Of a stretch of 64,000 nucleotides of DNA, positions 33,771 to 45,424 are shown one piece after another. The notes beneath the pieces are model-generated. The model worked only from the letters and a program-made list of their open reading frames with translations, had not been told where the DNA came from and did no database searches. Every line of letters begins with the position of its first letter. Positions within the stretch are counted from its first letter, which is position 1. The translations under genes were made by a program, and so were the position numbers. The stretch covers positions 292,985,065-293,049,064 of the forward strand of contig JAVHZZ010000003.1 in assembly GCA_036250195.1 (NCBI GenBank), given 5' to 3'. Source of the stretch: Mixophyes australis (Eukaryota > Chordata > Amphibia > Anura > Limnodynastidae).

Positions 33771-34054
33771 AGGAGGTGTTCAAAATTGAATAAAAAATGA
33801 CTGGAAATTAGTGTTACTGAGGTTAATAATAATGTAGCTACAAAATAATACCTAAATTATGTTATTTTAGCACCAATAAATGTAATTTTTATAACAAATT
33901 GCAAAACAAAACCAAACAAAACCAAAACCAAAACCAAAACACGCAATGGCGGTTTTGCAAAGCCAAAACCAAAACCAAAACACGACGGTAATCCAGATCC
34001 AAAACCGAATCCAAAACCAAAACACGGGGGTCAGTGACCATCTCTAGTAATAAT

Positions 34055-35398
34055 TACTGTTCCTTTAATTTATTTGAAGAGTTTTTTTTATTTCTGAACT
34101 TTTTATGTTAAATAATGTAGCTTTCCTTTTATAGAACTACTTAACATTGTACATTATTTTGCAATTCACACTTGTTCCAACATTCTCAATTGTATCATAA
34201 AATAATATCTTGGGACATTGCAATAATTTTACTGTCATGTCAAGCTATCTACAAACCACTAAATGGAACAGTCACTTCCTTTCTCTTATTCCCTTGACAA
34301 TACTTGTTCAACTACATATTGTTTCCAAGTTCTTGAATTCTAGAATGTTTTTAATTGCTAGAAATATCACACTTAAATGACAAGGCTCAAAATTCATTTG
34401 TCTTTAGTCTAAATGTTATGTTGCAAGAGAAACATATCTTCTGAATTTTTACACCTTACTCTTAAATAATTTGATATGTAGCAATTGCTATCAATTGCTT
34501 CACAAAATAATGTAACATTTATTTCAGTGACATTTAAAGGGGCTCTCCATCTAAACTTATTCTCCCTTTCTAACTCTCCTTAGAGAATACATTAATGTAG
34601 TATCGGGAATCAAACACAATAAGATTATGATATACAGCACTGGCCATTATTGTTCTAGGATCTGAACGTCTATTGGATCCTGGCTGTAAGTGGTTCTGTT
34701 TAGCGTTTGAAAGGGGTTTTGGTATCTATACCACTTTTATACCCTCAACTCTCGTAATGACTGATTTGTGCAAACAAACATCGTGAAGCTTTCTTGATCT
34801 GGGATCATGGTGAAGAACATTTGGTGGTATGGTACAGCATTTAAGAGCATGGTCTAAATTGTTCTGCTACTCAATCATGACTGTTAGGAGATATGCATGA
34901 TATAGTGTTAGAACACATTATCATGTTAGCTATTCTACAATGTGTTATCATAATAAAAAATGTGCAGTCTCTAGCCATAGCTTGGAATTTTCTTAACTTG
35001 ATATGCACAAAATACCCTGTAATATTCCATTCAATAGCTTTATAAAATTGATCTTATTAGAAAGATCAATATTTTCTTGAACGTCTGCCAAAAAAATAAT
35101 AGTGCACATTACTTAAACTTATTAAAATATTATACATGCAAATGAAACACGTAATTTCCTTTTAACTAATAAGTTGGAAAAAACCATAGGCACTGAAATA
35201 GCTGGCAGTCACTGTAATAAATACAATAAGGGACATTGTAATGACACAAAGAAAAAGCTCTAAGCTGAGTGACCCTGAAATATTAGCCGTAAGCTCTGAG
35301 ACTTTGAAAATTACCTAAAAAGCAGCATGTTATTATCAATATGGCTGCTAATGTGGGACAAGATTGAAATATATAGCAAAGAAGCTAGTTAACGCAGT
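34055..35398. other. AT-rich DNA, nothing assignable
   Basis: Right flank of the hAT stack. No motifs recognised. Confidence 0.45.
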
Positions 35399-35763
35399 GC
35401 AGCACAGTGGCTTAGTGGTTAGCACTTCTGCGTCACAGCACTGGGGTCATGAGTTCAATTCCCAACCATGGCCTTATCTGTGTGGAGTTTCTATGTTCTC
35501 CCTGTGTTTGCGTGGGTTTCCTCCGGGTGCTCTGGTTTCCTCCCACACTCCAAAAACATACAGGTAGGTTAATTGGCTGCTATCAAAAATTGACACTAGT
35601 CTCTCCCTCTTTGTCTATCTGTCTGTCTGTGTGTGAGTGTGTGTCTATATTAGGGAATTTAGACTGTAAGCTCCAGTGGGGCAGGGACTGATGTGAATGG
35701 GTTCTCTGTACAGCGCTGCGGAATTAGTGGCGCTATACAAATAAATGATGATGATGATGATGA
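35399..35763 (+). mobile_element. Full-length SINE: tRNA-like head, core, L2-type tail
   Basis: The head GTGGCTTAGTGGTTAGCAC (box A-like) and GGGTCATGAGTTCAATTCCC (box B-like) is tRNA-derived. The conserved core GTTTGCGTGGGTTTCCTCCG follows, then a CTGT-rich patch, GACTGTAAGCTCCAGTGGGG, and the tail CGCTATACAAATAAATG with (GAT)n. Head and tail suggest Pol III transcription and mobilisation by an L2 LINE. Confidence 0.9.
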
Positions 35764-36611
35764 ATTATCACAATCTGTTTCAGTATTTGCACTCCATACA
35801 TGGATGGGTCACTAGTCTTTAAAACAAATAAGGATTTATACTATCACTGACCTTCATTTCCTCACATTTCTTACTACTATTCTTTTAACCATGTAAGGAC
35901 TAAATATTGCATACTGGTTCAGATTTGTGATGTTGGTACATACACTATACGGACAAAGGTATTTGTACACTTGGCCATTACACCAACAGGGACTGTAATG
36001 ACATTGTATTCAAATACATATACTTTAATATGGTGTTAGTCCCCCTTTTGCAACGATAACAGCTTCCACTTTTTTTGAAAGGCTTTCCACAAGATATTGA
36101 AGTGTTTCTGTTGGAATGTGTGTCCATTCATTCTGTAGAGCATTTATGAGGTCAGGCACTGATGTTGGACAAGAAGACCTGGCTCGCAATCTCCATTCCA
36201 GTTCATCCCAAAGGTGTTTGATGGGGTTGAGGTCAAGGCTCAGTGTGGGCCAGTTAAGTTCTTCCACACTGAACTCAACAAAACATGTCTTTGTAGTCCT
36301 TGCTTTGTGCAATGGGGCACAGTCATGTTAGAATAGTAAAGGGCCTTCCCAAAACTGTTGCCACAAAGTTGGAAGCATAGAATTGTCCAAAATGACTCTG
36401 TATGCTGAAGCATTAAGATTGCCCCTCACTGGAGATAAGGGGCCTATCCAAAACCCTGAAAAACAGCCCCACACCATTATCCCTCCTCCACCAAACTTCA
36501 CATTTGGCATAATGCAGTCAGGCAGGTAACACTCCCCCAGCATCAGCCAAACCTAGAGTCGCCCATCTGACTGCCAAATAGTGATGCATGATTAGTCAGT
36601 CCACAGAACAC

Positions 36612-37298
36612 TGTCCAAGATTTTCCTTATTCTTCTCTTTAAATAATAATTGAGATGAGCAGGTTTCCAAAATATAATATTTCTATTGTTTATTAAAATG
36701 ATATTATGCATAGATACAGCCATACTGGGCGAAGAAGACATACGCCCAGGTCTCAAATGCCAATTGACAATCTATATTTGATCAAATCATTCTTTTATAG
36801 AAAATGTTATCCATTACTTTAAAACACACCTTCCCAGCTTACATCACTGCTGCCACTCTAAGGGCTAGATTTACTAAGCTGCGGGTTTGAAAAAGTGGGG
36901 ATGTTGCCTATAGCAACCAATCAGATTCTAGCTTTCATTTATTTAGTACTTTCTACAAAATGACAGCTAGAATCTGATTGGTTGCTATAGGCAACATCCC
37001 CACTTTTAGTAAATCTAGCCCTAAGTCTCTATCATTAAAGTGACATGTTCTTAGAGGGGCCTTTTTTTGAAAGGGTCATCTTGACCTTATGTGGAGCCAA
37101 TATATCTTTGGCCTTATTCAGCGATTGTGAAATAATGGAAATTTACTAAAAACATGTCTCTGGTTATTTTTTCTCTGTATTGTGCAATATGTATTTTTCC
37201 GTTCTCTTAAAAGCACAAACACATAAAATTCAAGTTTATTGGTTCATTCTATTGAACTAATTGGTAATATAGGGTTTTTGTTAATTATTACTACAACA
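36612..37298 (-). repeat. Solo LTR inside the Tc1 transposase
   Basis: Read on the minus strand it begins TGTTGTAGTAATAATT and ends AATCTTGGACA. ACAC occurs on both sides (36608-36611 and 37299-37302). Removing it joins TCCACAGAACAC to GTTTCCACTGCTCC, the usual Tc1 text. It has a polyadenylation-like AATAAAC on the minus strand near 36690. The termini agree with the candidate LTR at 18147-18554. A 4-bp duplication suits a retroviral-type element. Confidence 0.7.
36862..37021. mobile_element. 160-bp palindromic MITE, Harbinger-like
   Basis: GGGCTAGATTTACTAA at the left and TTAGTAAATCTAGCCC at the right are inverted; arms extend through GTTGCCTATAGCAACCAATC and its complement, so most of the element is one hairpin. 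TAA flanks both ends (36859-36861 and 37022-37024), the 3-bp size typical of PIF/Harbinger. It lies inside the LTR at 36612. Confidence 0.85.
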
Positions 37299-37868
37299 AC
37301 ACGTTTCCACTGCTCCACAGTCCAATGTTGGTGTGCTCCATCCGACGCTTGGCTTTGTGATGTGAGGCTTGCATGCAGTTGCTTGGCCATACAAACCCAT
37401 TCCATTAAGTTCCTGTCACACAGTTTTTGTGCTTACATTAATGCCAGTGGAAGTTCGGATATCTTCAGCTATGGAATCAGTAGAGTGTTGGTGACCTTTA
37501 CACACTATGCACCTTAGCAGTCATTAAGCCCGCTTTGTGATTTTACCTGGTCTTCCACTTAATGGCAGAGTTGCTGTGTTTCCTAAACGCTTTCACTTTC
37601 TATTAATATCACTTACAGTTGCCCGTAGAATATCCAGCGGGGATGAAGTTTCATGAACCCTCTTATTGCAAAGGTGGCATCCTATCACAGTACCTCGCTT
37701 GAAGTCACTGAGCTCTTCAGAATGACTCATTTTGTATCAGAAATGTTTGCAAATGGTGACTGCAAGGATAGGTGCTTGGTTTTATACACCTCTGGCAATG
37801 GATCTGATTGAAACACCTCAATTCAATAATTAACAGATGTGGCCAAATACTTTTGTCCATACAGTGTA

Positions 37869-38379
37869 TAATGTTCTATATATGATTATTATGTTATATA
37901 ACCATTATCAAGATATCCAACCAGAGTAGAGTAATTTTCACTGCTGCTGAAAATTCCTTATCATATACTTTTGTTGTTAAGGATTGTAGAGTAGTCAAAT
38001 GAGCAGTTATATTACATATATTATATCTATGAGAGTAGTTTGTTTAATAAAGATTAGAAATGGATTGGATCAAGAGCTTTTGTGCACGTAAATTTGAGTG
38101 TAAGGGGGTGAAGAAAGGTGAGTTTGAAGGAAAAAAGCTTGTGATCAGAGGGCAATAATGCATATTTGGAAAAGCTAGAGATGGAGCAGATGTGGTAAAA
38201 CAGGGACAATTGAGTGTCCATCACAGTGGGTGGGAGATGAAGTCCACTGGCAAGATAGTGGGGCTGGCAATGGTAATTTTTAAGTCACTTGGTATGACAG
38301 TAGACAAGTCAAGGAAAGGTATAGTACAAACTAAAGGGAAGAAGTGGGGAGGGGTGGTGTTTGGGGGATGGAGGAAAAT
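37869..38379. other. No recognisable feature
   Basis: Purine-rich in part near 38080-38390. May hold the 3' end of the L1 that follows. Confidence 0.4.
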
Positions 38380-41106
38380 ACTGGAGCTGCTATAAGTGGG
38401 TAGTCAGGTGGGGTACACAGTGGTTTCAGTCACGAAAAGGTAGTATCTTCCTAGTTGGAGCCATAGTGTGAGAGTGCAGTCATATGAGTAGCGTAGTAAT
38501 CAGACCAAGCAAACCACTTCATCAGGGGGGAAGAGGCTAAAGTGGAATATTTAAAGCATATAATTTGCATCACATAGCTATGTTGAGTTTTTGCTATAGT
38601 TTTGGAGAGAGGCGGAAAAGCCGAGTTCTTCCAGTCTTGAATGATAGCTGCTCTAGCGGCAATTAAAATGTGTCACGTTATGGTGATGAGCCGGAAACTC
38701 TGGTGAAAAGTGCTGGAGAAGTGCCAGAGATGGATGAGGTGTAATGGCCAGTGATGTTACGTGTCAAATTAATCCCAAAATTTTGTCCCATAGATGATTG
38801 ATTTTAGGGCAGGACCATAAAACATGGAAGAGGGATCCGACTTTCCTGCATTCCCCCCCAACAAAACTGGGAAACCGTGGGCCAAATTATATGCAATTTA
38901 ACAGGGCAGTAGTATAATCTATGGATCATTTTAATGAGCATTTCCGAGTGATTGATACATTTCGACATGCTGTAAACATTTTTGAAAACATGATCCCAGT
39001 CCTCATCTGTCAGAGAATGACCAAGATCAGTTTCCAATTGCACTTGAATTTGCAATTTACAGTGCTCAGAAGCTGTCAAGAGATGTCGGTACCAAGAGGA
39101 AATGCCCCCTGCATGAGAACGTGAATTTATCAGCCACTTAACGACAGGGAAGGCCGTGCAGGGGTGGGCAGGACTGCTGCAACTGGACACAATGACATAC
39201 CCAGAGGCATTTGTAGAAGTCAACAGTTGGGATTTGTAAGCGATCCTGAAGAGAAGAAAACGGGACCAAAATACCCTGCTCAAAGAGGTCTGAAACTTTA
39301 GTGACTACGTGGGAGATCCAAGGATCCACTGCAAGAAGGGAGACGTGGGAGGACAGGAGGGAGACGTCCTTAAACGCCTTAGCCATCTTATCCCAGCTCA
39401 CTAAGGAGTCCCTAACAATAGGCAGGAACTAGGCAGGACGGGCCACTGTGGACGGCCTAGACCTACCATCTAGCCAAAGCAAGTCCTCTATAGGGAGCCG
39501 GGATACTGCGTGGTTTTCAATAGAGACCCATCGTTTACGAGGGTAAGGGGCTGTCCAGGCCTTAAGCTGGTCAAGCCTTGCAGCTTGAAAGAGTTCCAGG
39601 TCAGGATCTGCCAGGCTGCCTCTTAATTTAGGTCGCAACAGATGGGGAGCTTGCCTCTCCGCACAAAACGCAAGGTGCTCATGTAAAAATTTATTTATCT
39701 GAGTATTTGGCGGAGGAGCCAAAACCGTAACGGAGCTTAACAAGTGCAGAATTTTTGGCAAGAGCATCATTTTGAGCGCAGCTATCCTACCAAGCCATAA
39801 GACCTCAAACTCCGCCCATGAGGTAGTAAGAGTGGGGTATAGTTACAGTCTATAAGATCTTTAGGATGAGATGGGATATGACCCAAAAGTGCCAACATGC
39901 CCTGACACCCACGGCTGGCTGAGACCTGTAGTTCCACAATACAAAATGTTTAAAAAACCACAACACCCTCTTAACAACCACATAGTTTTACTAAAAATAA
40001 TAAAACGCCAATAAAGACACTAAGCACCCTCATTTATATCACATACTTTTATTAAAAATAATAAATCCCCAATATACTCACCAGTGATGTTTTCTTCTTT
40101 CGTCAGCAGCTTTTAATCCTAAAATGTCCCAATAAACTTTTAACTATTTTTAACACTTTTGACAGCTGCCGGGACCTCTGGCTTTATAGTCAGACAGTGT
40201 AACAGTGACGTGTTTACTAATCACGCTGATAGAATGCAGCGTGTTGTATGTAGCGATTTTTAAAGCAAACTCAGGAGAGTTTGCTTAATCACAGGTTCAT
40301 ACATTTAAGACTTGTATAGCTAGAGTGGCAAACAGTCGGGAGTTTGATCGCTATCGATTTTGGAAACATCTCTGGAGATTTTAAATGAAATCTGTGGTTC
40401 ATACACCTGCGAGTGTCAACTCTCCCGAGAAAATCGCTTGATTTGCAAAATCGCACCTTGATACCTTTACCCCCTGGTCTTGATTGATGAGGCTCGGCAG
40501 GATAAGGTTGAGCCTATTGCCAATCAGTTTGGCAAATAATTTAAGATCTGTGTTTAAGATCACAATTGATCTATAGTTCTGACAATGGGCAGGGTCCTTG
40601 CCAGGTTTGGGGTTGGTAAATATTCTAGATTTCAACATCTCCTTGGGTAAGTAAGATTCCTCTGTGGTCTTCTGAAATAGAGACATGAGCACCGAGCTAA
40701 GCTTTCCCCCGGAAGGCAAAGTAAAAGCCATTTAAGAGACCATCGGGTCCCGGCGCTTTGTCTCGTTTAAGGGATTTAATTGCCCCTTGGATCTCATCCT
40801 CTCTTTAGGGAGAGCACAGTCCAGCTACCACATCCGGGTCTAGGGTGGGGAGCTGAAGGGAATCCAAAAAGGCAGCTATACTAGTAGGGGAGGGGTGGAG
40901 CTGAGAGTGGTCCTGATAGAGATTGTAAAGCTGTGCATAGTAAGCGGCGAACTGGTTAGCAATGTCCGACGGGATATAGAGCCTGCAAGAGTTTTAATAC
41001 GATTACTGGCATTTTTCCCCCTAAGCTTACGAGTCAGAAGTTTACAAGCCCTATTCTTCAAAGTATAGAACATTTGATTTAGCCTATATGTGTGTGAAAA
41101 AAACAC
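38380..41106 (-). pseudogene. L1-type ORF2 remnants, interrupted
   Basis: Minus-strand blocks in L1 order. At 40876-41106: KNRACKLLTRKLRGKNASNR, the linker ahead of RT. At 40480-40731: IFTNPKPGKDPAHCQNYRSI with LNTDLKLFAKLIGNRLNLIL, the fingers of RT. The frame then runs into an inserted sequence at 40480. At 39429-39850 the L1 text resumes after RT with LWLGRIAALK and MMLLPKILHLL. At 38804-39283: LGHSLTDEDWDHVFKN and KLHIIWPTVSQFCWGG, the C-terminal region. The RT palm with its catalytic Asp pair is missing, as is the whole endonuclease, since ORF1 remains lie only about 230 bp upstream. Confidence 0.7.
39866..40480. mobile_element. Possible DNA element inserted in the L1 RT
   Basis: L1 text stops at 40480 and resumes at about 39860. 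The right edge, TTGATACCTTTACCCCC, resembles the edge at 24941-24957 and is a common terminus type of frog MITE-like elements as I remember them. The left edge was not defined and no target duplication was found, so part of the L1 may have been deleted at the same time. Confidence 0.4.
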
Positions 41107-41329
41107 AATAGATTATAACAGGCAACATACACCATACCTGTCTCCCAGAGACGCGAGGAACAGAAACAAAGTGAACCAGGCAATTTTGGGACTCGGCGGA
41201 GACAGTGCAAAGTGTAACTGGGGATCCGGTTGATTAAAACAGTATGTTACTATATGAGAGCAGTTTATGGTGACCACAGAAGGGTGATGGACCTAAAACT
41301 GTTCATAAGAGAAGGTTCATGTCAGGAGG

Positions 41330-41900
41330 GGGAAAATAAGACCATCAAGTAGTGGGCCACAACCAAACCTCTTGAAACCCGGCGGCAGAGGGCACAGAGG
41401 ACTCTTCCAGGGAAAAGTTCCATTCACAAAGTACAGATAGACCCCTTTCCTGGGTGGGGAGTACAACCTGCGTTTCATTCCTATGGACAAGGAGCTTGGT
41501 AGGAAATCCCCAGCGGTAAGGGATGTTCGCCAGACATAGAGATGCAGTAACTTGGTGAAACAGATGGCGTTTGGCCAGCGTAGCAGCTGAGATATCCGGG
41601 AATAGCTGGAGTCTGCCCAGGGTCTACTAATTAGCTCTCGTTGGGTTCCGAGTCAGGAACTTTGCGAGTTTTGGGAGCCGGTGAATCCTGTCAATAATAA
41701 GGTCCAATTCTGATGCCTCCTGAATAGATCTAGATCTTGATGTTGTTACGGCGGGACCGATCTTACAGTTCTGTGAGTTTATCCCTGTTAGCCGAAACCT
41801 CTTCCTGCAGCAGGTCATGAGCAGTAATGAGATCATTATGCGAGAAGACCAGCTCCTCCAATTTGGTCTAAAGAAGGTCCGTTCTTTAGACCAAATTTAG
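41330..41900 (-). pseudogene. L1-type ORF1 C-terminal remnant
   Basis: At 41627-41836 the minus frame has SELDLIIDRIHRLPKL, a good match to the 'I-R-HR-P' block of L1 ORF1 RNA-binding proteins. Below it, in another frame (about 41440-41620), LFPDISAATLAKRHLF and IPYRWGFPTKLL follow, the C-terminal domain. ORF1 proteins bind L1 RNA as trimers. Only the C-terminal third is recognisable. It stands directly upstream of ORF2 remnants in the same orientation. Confidence 0.65.
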
Positions 41901-42779
41901 ACCAAAAATTTTGGGATTAAGTCAGATTTAATTTCTTTGACTTTCACCCAGAGCTCATATGTGATGTCAGACTTCAGAGCTGTGAGAAGAGATTGTATAG
42001 ATCTGAATGTGATGGGGCCATCAATGGCGATTATTGGGGGGAGTCCCAGAGCCCTATATGGGTCCAGTTGCTCTTGAAAGGTTGGGGAGGTTGTTTGCCT
42101 GATTATGGGGGCACGTGGGTCTAAGCCACTGAGGATGTTGAGGTCCCAGAACCCCTTCCAAAGAAGTTCACAGTTGGTGGCGACTAGGTGAATGTAACTT
42201 TCTTGAAGGGCGTAGTGGCACAGGTTGAGGAAGAGAGGAGATCCCTGAGGGAACTGTTTGGTAAGGCGGTGCCGCTTGTATAGAGGTAGGGTCAGGTCAT
42301 ATTCCAGGCATTAAATTTAGTTATCCATCAACCGGCCACGGAGTCATGGTTGGAGCCGATAGAGATAAGGAAAGTTTTATGCAACTCAGGATGCAGCAGG
42401 AGGGATCATGATGCCCCACCTCCCAGATGGACGCTAAGTGTTGGCACTGTCCAATTATAAAATCAATAGTTGGAAAAGACAAGTGTTACTGGTTATATGC
42501 AATATCTCGGATGAACACTAGGCAGTATAGACCAGTGTAACACGCCCGAGACAGACGCTAAGCATCCCGGGGTAAGCAGCTTAGCTCTGGCAGGTAGGAG
42601 AGGAATCCAAGTACCACAGTGGCCTTTGGTGAAACAGTGGTACTGCAGGCAGGATACATATAAATGAAAAAGTCCAACATAGTACTTGGCAGACAAGAGC
42701 TGCAGGAGGTAGATCATGACAGTCTCTTTGAAATCTGGGAGGGAAAAATAGCAATTTGGAGCCCCGTTTACAAACTAGC
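41901..42779. other. Probably more L1 5' sequence, not resolvable
   Basis: GC-richer than its surroundings; perhaps ORF1 N-terminus up to about 42300. No clear motif. Short frames at 42493 and 42581 show nothing known. Confidence 0.35.
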
Positions 42780-43600
42780 AATGATGTCTACTCTGAAAGA
42801 GTGCTTAGCACAACCGGGAACATTGTGAGTGATTGTTGTAGGAGACTGCTTCCAAAAAATTTAGCAAAACTGGTGTTCATCAAAATGAACTTCAAATTGT
42901 ATGAGGAATATCATTCTTAACCCCAACTACAAACAGTATCTCTAAAACTGGATTTCAGTGGGGGTAAACTAATATTGAGTGATAACGATATTGACATCAT
43001 TAATGAGGATGATGATGATGAGGGTGATGGCATTGTCAACACTGAGGAGGATGACAACTGTTATCCAAAAGACAATTAGTAAAATGAACCAAAATGGTTT
43101 ATTTTATTGCGGGCCCTAACAAATCAAGCTTTTCAGCCACAAAAATGTCATTTTCTATTGCTGAAGTGCTTGTTTTGCTAAACAGTGCATGTCCTTTTTA
43201 GCATACAATATAAGAGTAGGTGGGAGGACCCAAGGACAATTCCATATTTCACTTTTTTACTTCACGGGCTTTGCCCACTTTGGTGTATCATCTTTTCTAT
43301 GATGGCCTTTTATTCAACCACTACTATCCCTTTCCATGTCATACATCCTGTATAACATTGAGAATAAAATATGGCCATATTCCTTCTCAAACCATTTCAA
43401 TTCTGGGTGAGGCCCACCTTAGTAGATCCACTTTTCAAAAAATACCTTTTATTACTGCTACTGTGACTCCTCTCCATGTCCCACATGCTATATAATGTTG
43501 AACATTAAATAGTACAATTTTCTTTTTTTACTCATTTACTTTGGTGTATCTTTTTTTCTGAAATGACCTTTAATTACTGCCTCTGCTCTGCCAAATCAAA
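42780..43600 (+). mobile_element. hAT 3'-end fragment, TAGAGATG family
   Basis: Colinear with 10060-10540 of the 8.6-kb copy. An open stretch reads SERVLSTTGNIVSDCCRRLL and continues to the word KMNFKLYEEYHS, the C-terminal dimerisation block, followed by an acidic tail in another frame and by GTGGGAGGACCCAAGGACAA (43209-43228 region). From 43250 a diverged tandem repeat of about 170-180 bp follows, marked by CTTTGGTGTATC. No terminus was seen. Confidence 0.75.
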
Positions 43601-45077
43601 AACACAAAGATGATTTTAGAAGAGAAAGCAAAACTTTATCACTAAGGTCCAACACATACTTAAATTATCAATCATGGTTACTGAACATTGCAATATTTCA
43701 ATTATGTTATCTTGAAGCACAATTTGAGATGTCTGTACATTCATTTGCATATTATTATGGGAATATATGTACAGCTTTGCTAATGTTTGTGTTTGATAAA
43801 GTTGCCACAGACCTTGGTTCATCCTATTTGAGATCACATGATTACCACAAAGATGTAGCGAATGTTTCAATTAACTGTAATCTGCACAATTTAAAACAGT
43901 TGGTGTATGAGTTAAATGTAAATGGATTTATATAGTAGCATATATAAAAATTTGCATTACATCCATTGGAATGAAAATAAAACCTTATCTAAACCAAACA
44001 TACAGCAATAATTCAAAGGACGATGATAAGCTTCAGAGGTTTGAGTTTAATTATTTTTTTAGGAAAAAATAATCACATTCAACAGAGTATATGGTTTAAA
44101 AGACAAATTTGAGAGAATGGGTAATTTTATTACGATAGTTCATATGTCAGTACCAGTGATTACTATTATACATAGCATCAAATAGAAGTTAGTTAATTAC
44201 TTGATGTGTCTTAAGACAAGCAGGAAGTTTGAAATTAATTTACTAGGAAACAAGTTATTGAGACTCATTTTAAAATCTTATATTATACATATTATTATTG
44301 TATCTCTAATGCTATCTCAGTCTGTCATCTAACTGACAATCGATAAGTATTACATAGCACATGCCTTCAATGTTCTATCTTATTCACTTAAATAGATCAC
44401 ACACAACAAACTGTGTATTTGTTATTAGAAGAAAAAGCAACAATTTTGTTGTACGCACCATTAAAGTTACTCTTCAGTAATAATGTTCTTGATGACAACA
44501 TTATCTATTAACTTACTCTTTGTATGCTGCACCAAATATGCAGAACTTGGTCACTAACTCTACAGAGATGTAAAAAGGATTGTTAGTTGCAAACAAGTTG
44601 GTTGTATGATCTGAATTTCATATAGCGGTGCATTTGACACCAGTTTTCCTGCATCAACTTGATAAGGAGCCGCCCTATGCAACTTTGTGCCTTAGTTGCC
44701 TTGCTCCTTCCACTATTTCGGTCTTTTTCATGCTATTTTCACCTCCTCACTTCATGTCAGACCCTTTGTTGTATGTAGACTTGTTCTCACTAACATAATC
44801 ACATGAATAGACAAGTTATTGCCTTCCACAACATCAGTACATTCAACTATACAATTCTGCTATTGGGAATTTTCTAAAGACTTGATTATCAGATTGTAGA
44901 GTAACATTCCTTGAACTGTGGAGGTGTTGACAGAGGAAGACTAGAGCAAACGGTGTACAGTAAGGGTGTGTTCACATAAGAGCAACATAATTAAGATGTG
45001 GGAGCATCCCAAAATATACATAATTGGTGACGCATCTTTTGCGAATACTGGAAAGCTGGTGCCAAAAATATGATTAT
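43601..45077. other. AT-rich DNA, nothing assignable
   Basis: No feature supported. Small opposed frames near 43616-43935 lack known motifs. Confidence 0.45.
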
Positions 45078-45424
45078 GGGCAGCATGGTGGCGTAGTGAC
45101 TAGCACTTCTGCCTCACAACACTGGGGTCATGAGTTCTATTCCCAACCATGGCCTTATCTGTGTGAAGTTTGTATGTTCTCCATGTGTTTGCATGGGTTT
45201 CCTCTGGGTGCTCTGGTTTCCTCCCACATTCCAAAAACATACTAGTAGGTTAATTGGCTGCTATCAAATTGATCTTAGTCTGTCTATGTGTGTGTGTGGA
45301 TGTTAGGGAATTTAGACTGTAAGCTCCAGTGGGGCAGAGTGAGTGAGTTCACTGTACAGTGCTGCGGAATTAGCAGCGCTATATAAATAGCTGATGATGA
45401 TGATGATCATTATCATCATCATCA
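45078..45424 (+). mobile_element. Full-length SINE: tRNA-like head, core, L2-type tail
   Basis: Head GCAGCATGGTGGCGTAGTG with box B-like GAGTTCTATTCCC, core TTTGCATGGGTTTCCTCTGG, tail GCAGCGCTATATAAATAG with (GAT)n, which then turns into an inverted (ATC)n run up to 45424. Confidence 0.9.

Larger units (their letters stand above)
29425..34046 (+). mobile_element. 4.6-kb hAT element, TAGAGATG-ended family, rearranged
   Basis: Starts TAGAGATGGGCGGGTCC and ends TGACCATCTCTA. An exact 8-bp duplication, GTAATAAT, flanks it (29417-29424 and 34047-34054). Left to right: subterminal hairpin and 28-bp palindrome, a 12-copy 100-bp array, a 238-codon frame, a short transposase fragment in plus orientation, then about 1.6 kb of transposase sequence in minus orientation, then an AAACC-rich 3' end homologous to the end of the 8.6-kb copy. 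Inactive. Confidence 0.9.
36025..37730 (-). pseudogene. Tc1-type DDE transposase, interrupted
   Basis: The start is at 37730, giving MSHSEELSDFKRGTVIG, the N-terminal helix-turn-helix region. Downstream come the block [16 protein letters not shown] with [13 protein letters not shown] (36328-36543) and the C-terminal block DLNPIKHLWDELEWRLRA up to EAVIVAKGGLTPY (36025-36312). Once the inserted LTR is set aside the coding span is about 1,015 bp, close to the usual 340 codons. There are several stops and frameshifts. In the family the third catalytic residue is the Glu of DLNPIE; this copy has Lys there. The element was inactive before or besides the LTR insertion. Confidence 0.85.
35943..37866 (-). 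mobile_element. Tc1/mariner element with nested insertions
   Basis: The termini CACTATACGGACAAAGG and GTCCATACAGTG are inverted and flanked by TA on both sides (35941-35942 and 37867-37868). It carries a Tc1-type transposase on the minus strand. A 687-bp LTR sits inside and in turn holds a MITE. Without the insertions the element is about 1.23 kb. Confidence 0.9.

Noticed and set aside
35399..35475. tRNA gene
   Set aside because: The box A- and B-like words are part of a SINE head; no cloverleaf with an acceptor stem could be drawn.
44000..45000. Host exon between the hAT fragment and the SINE
   Set aside because: No open stretch with splice sites and recognisable protein content was found in this AT-rich interval.
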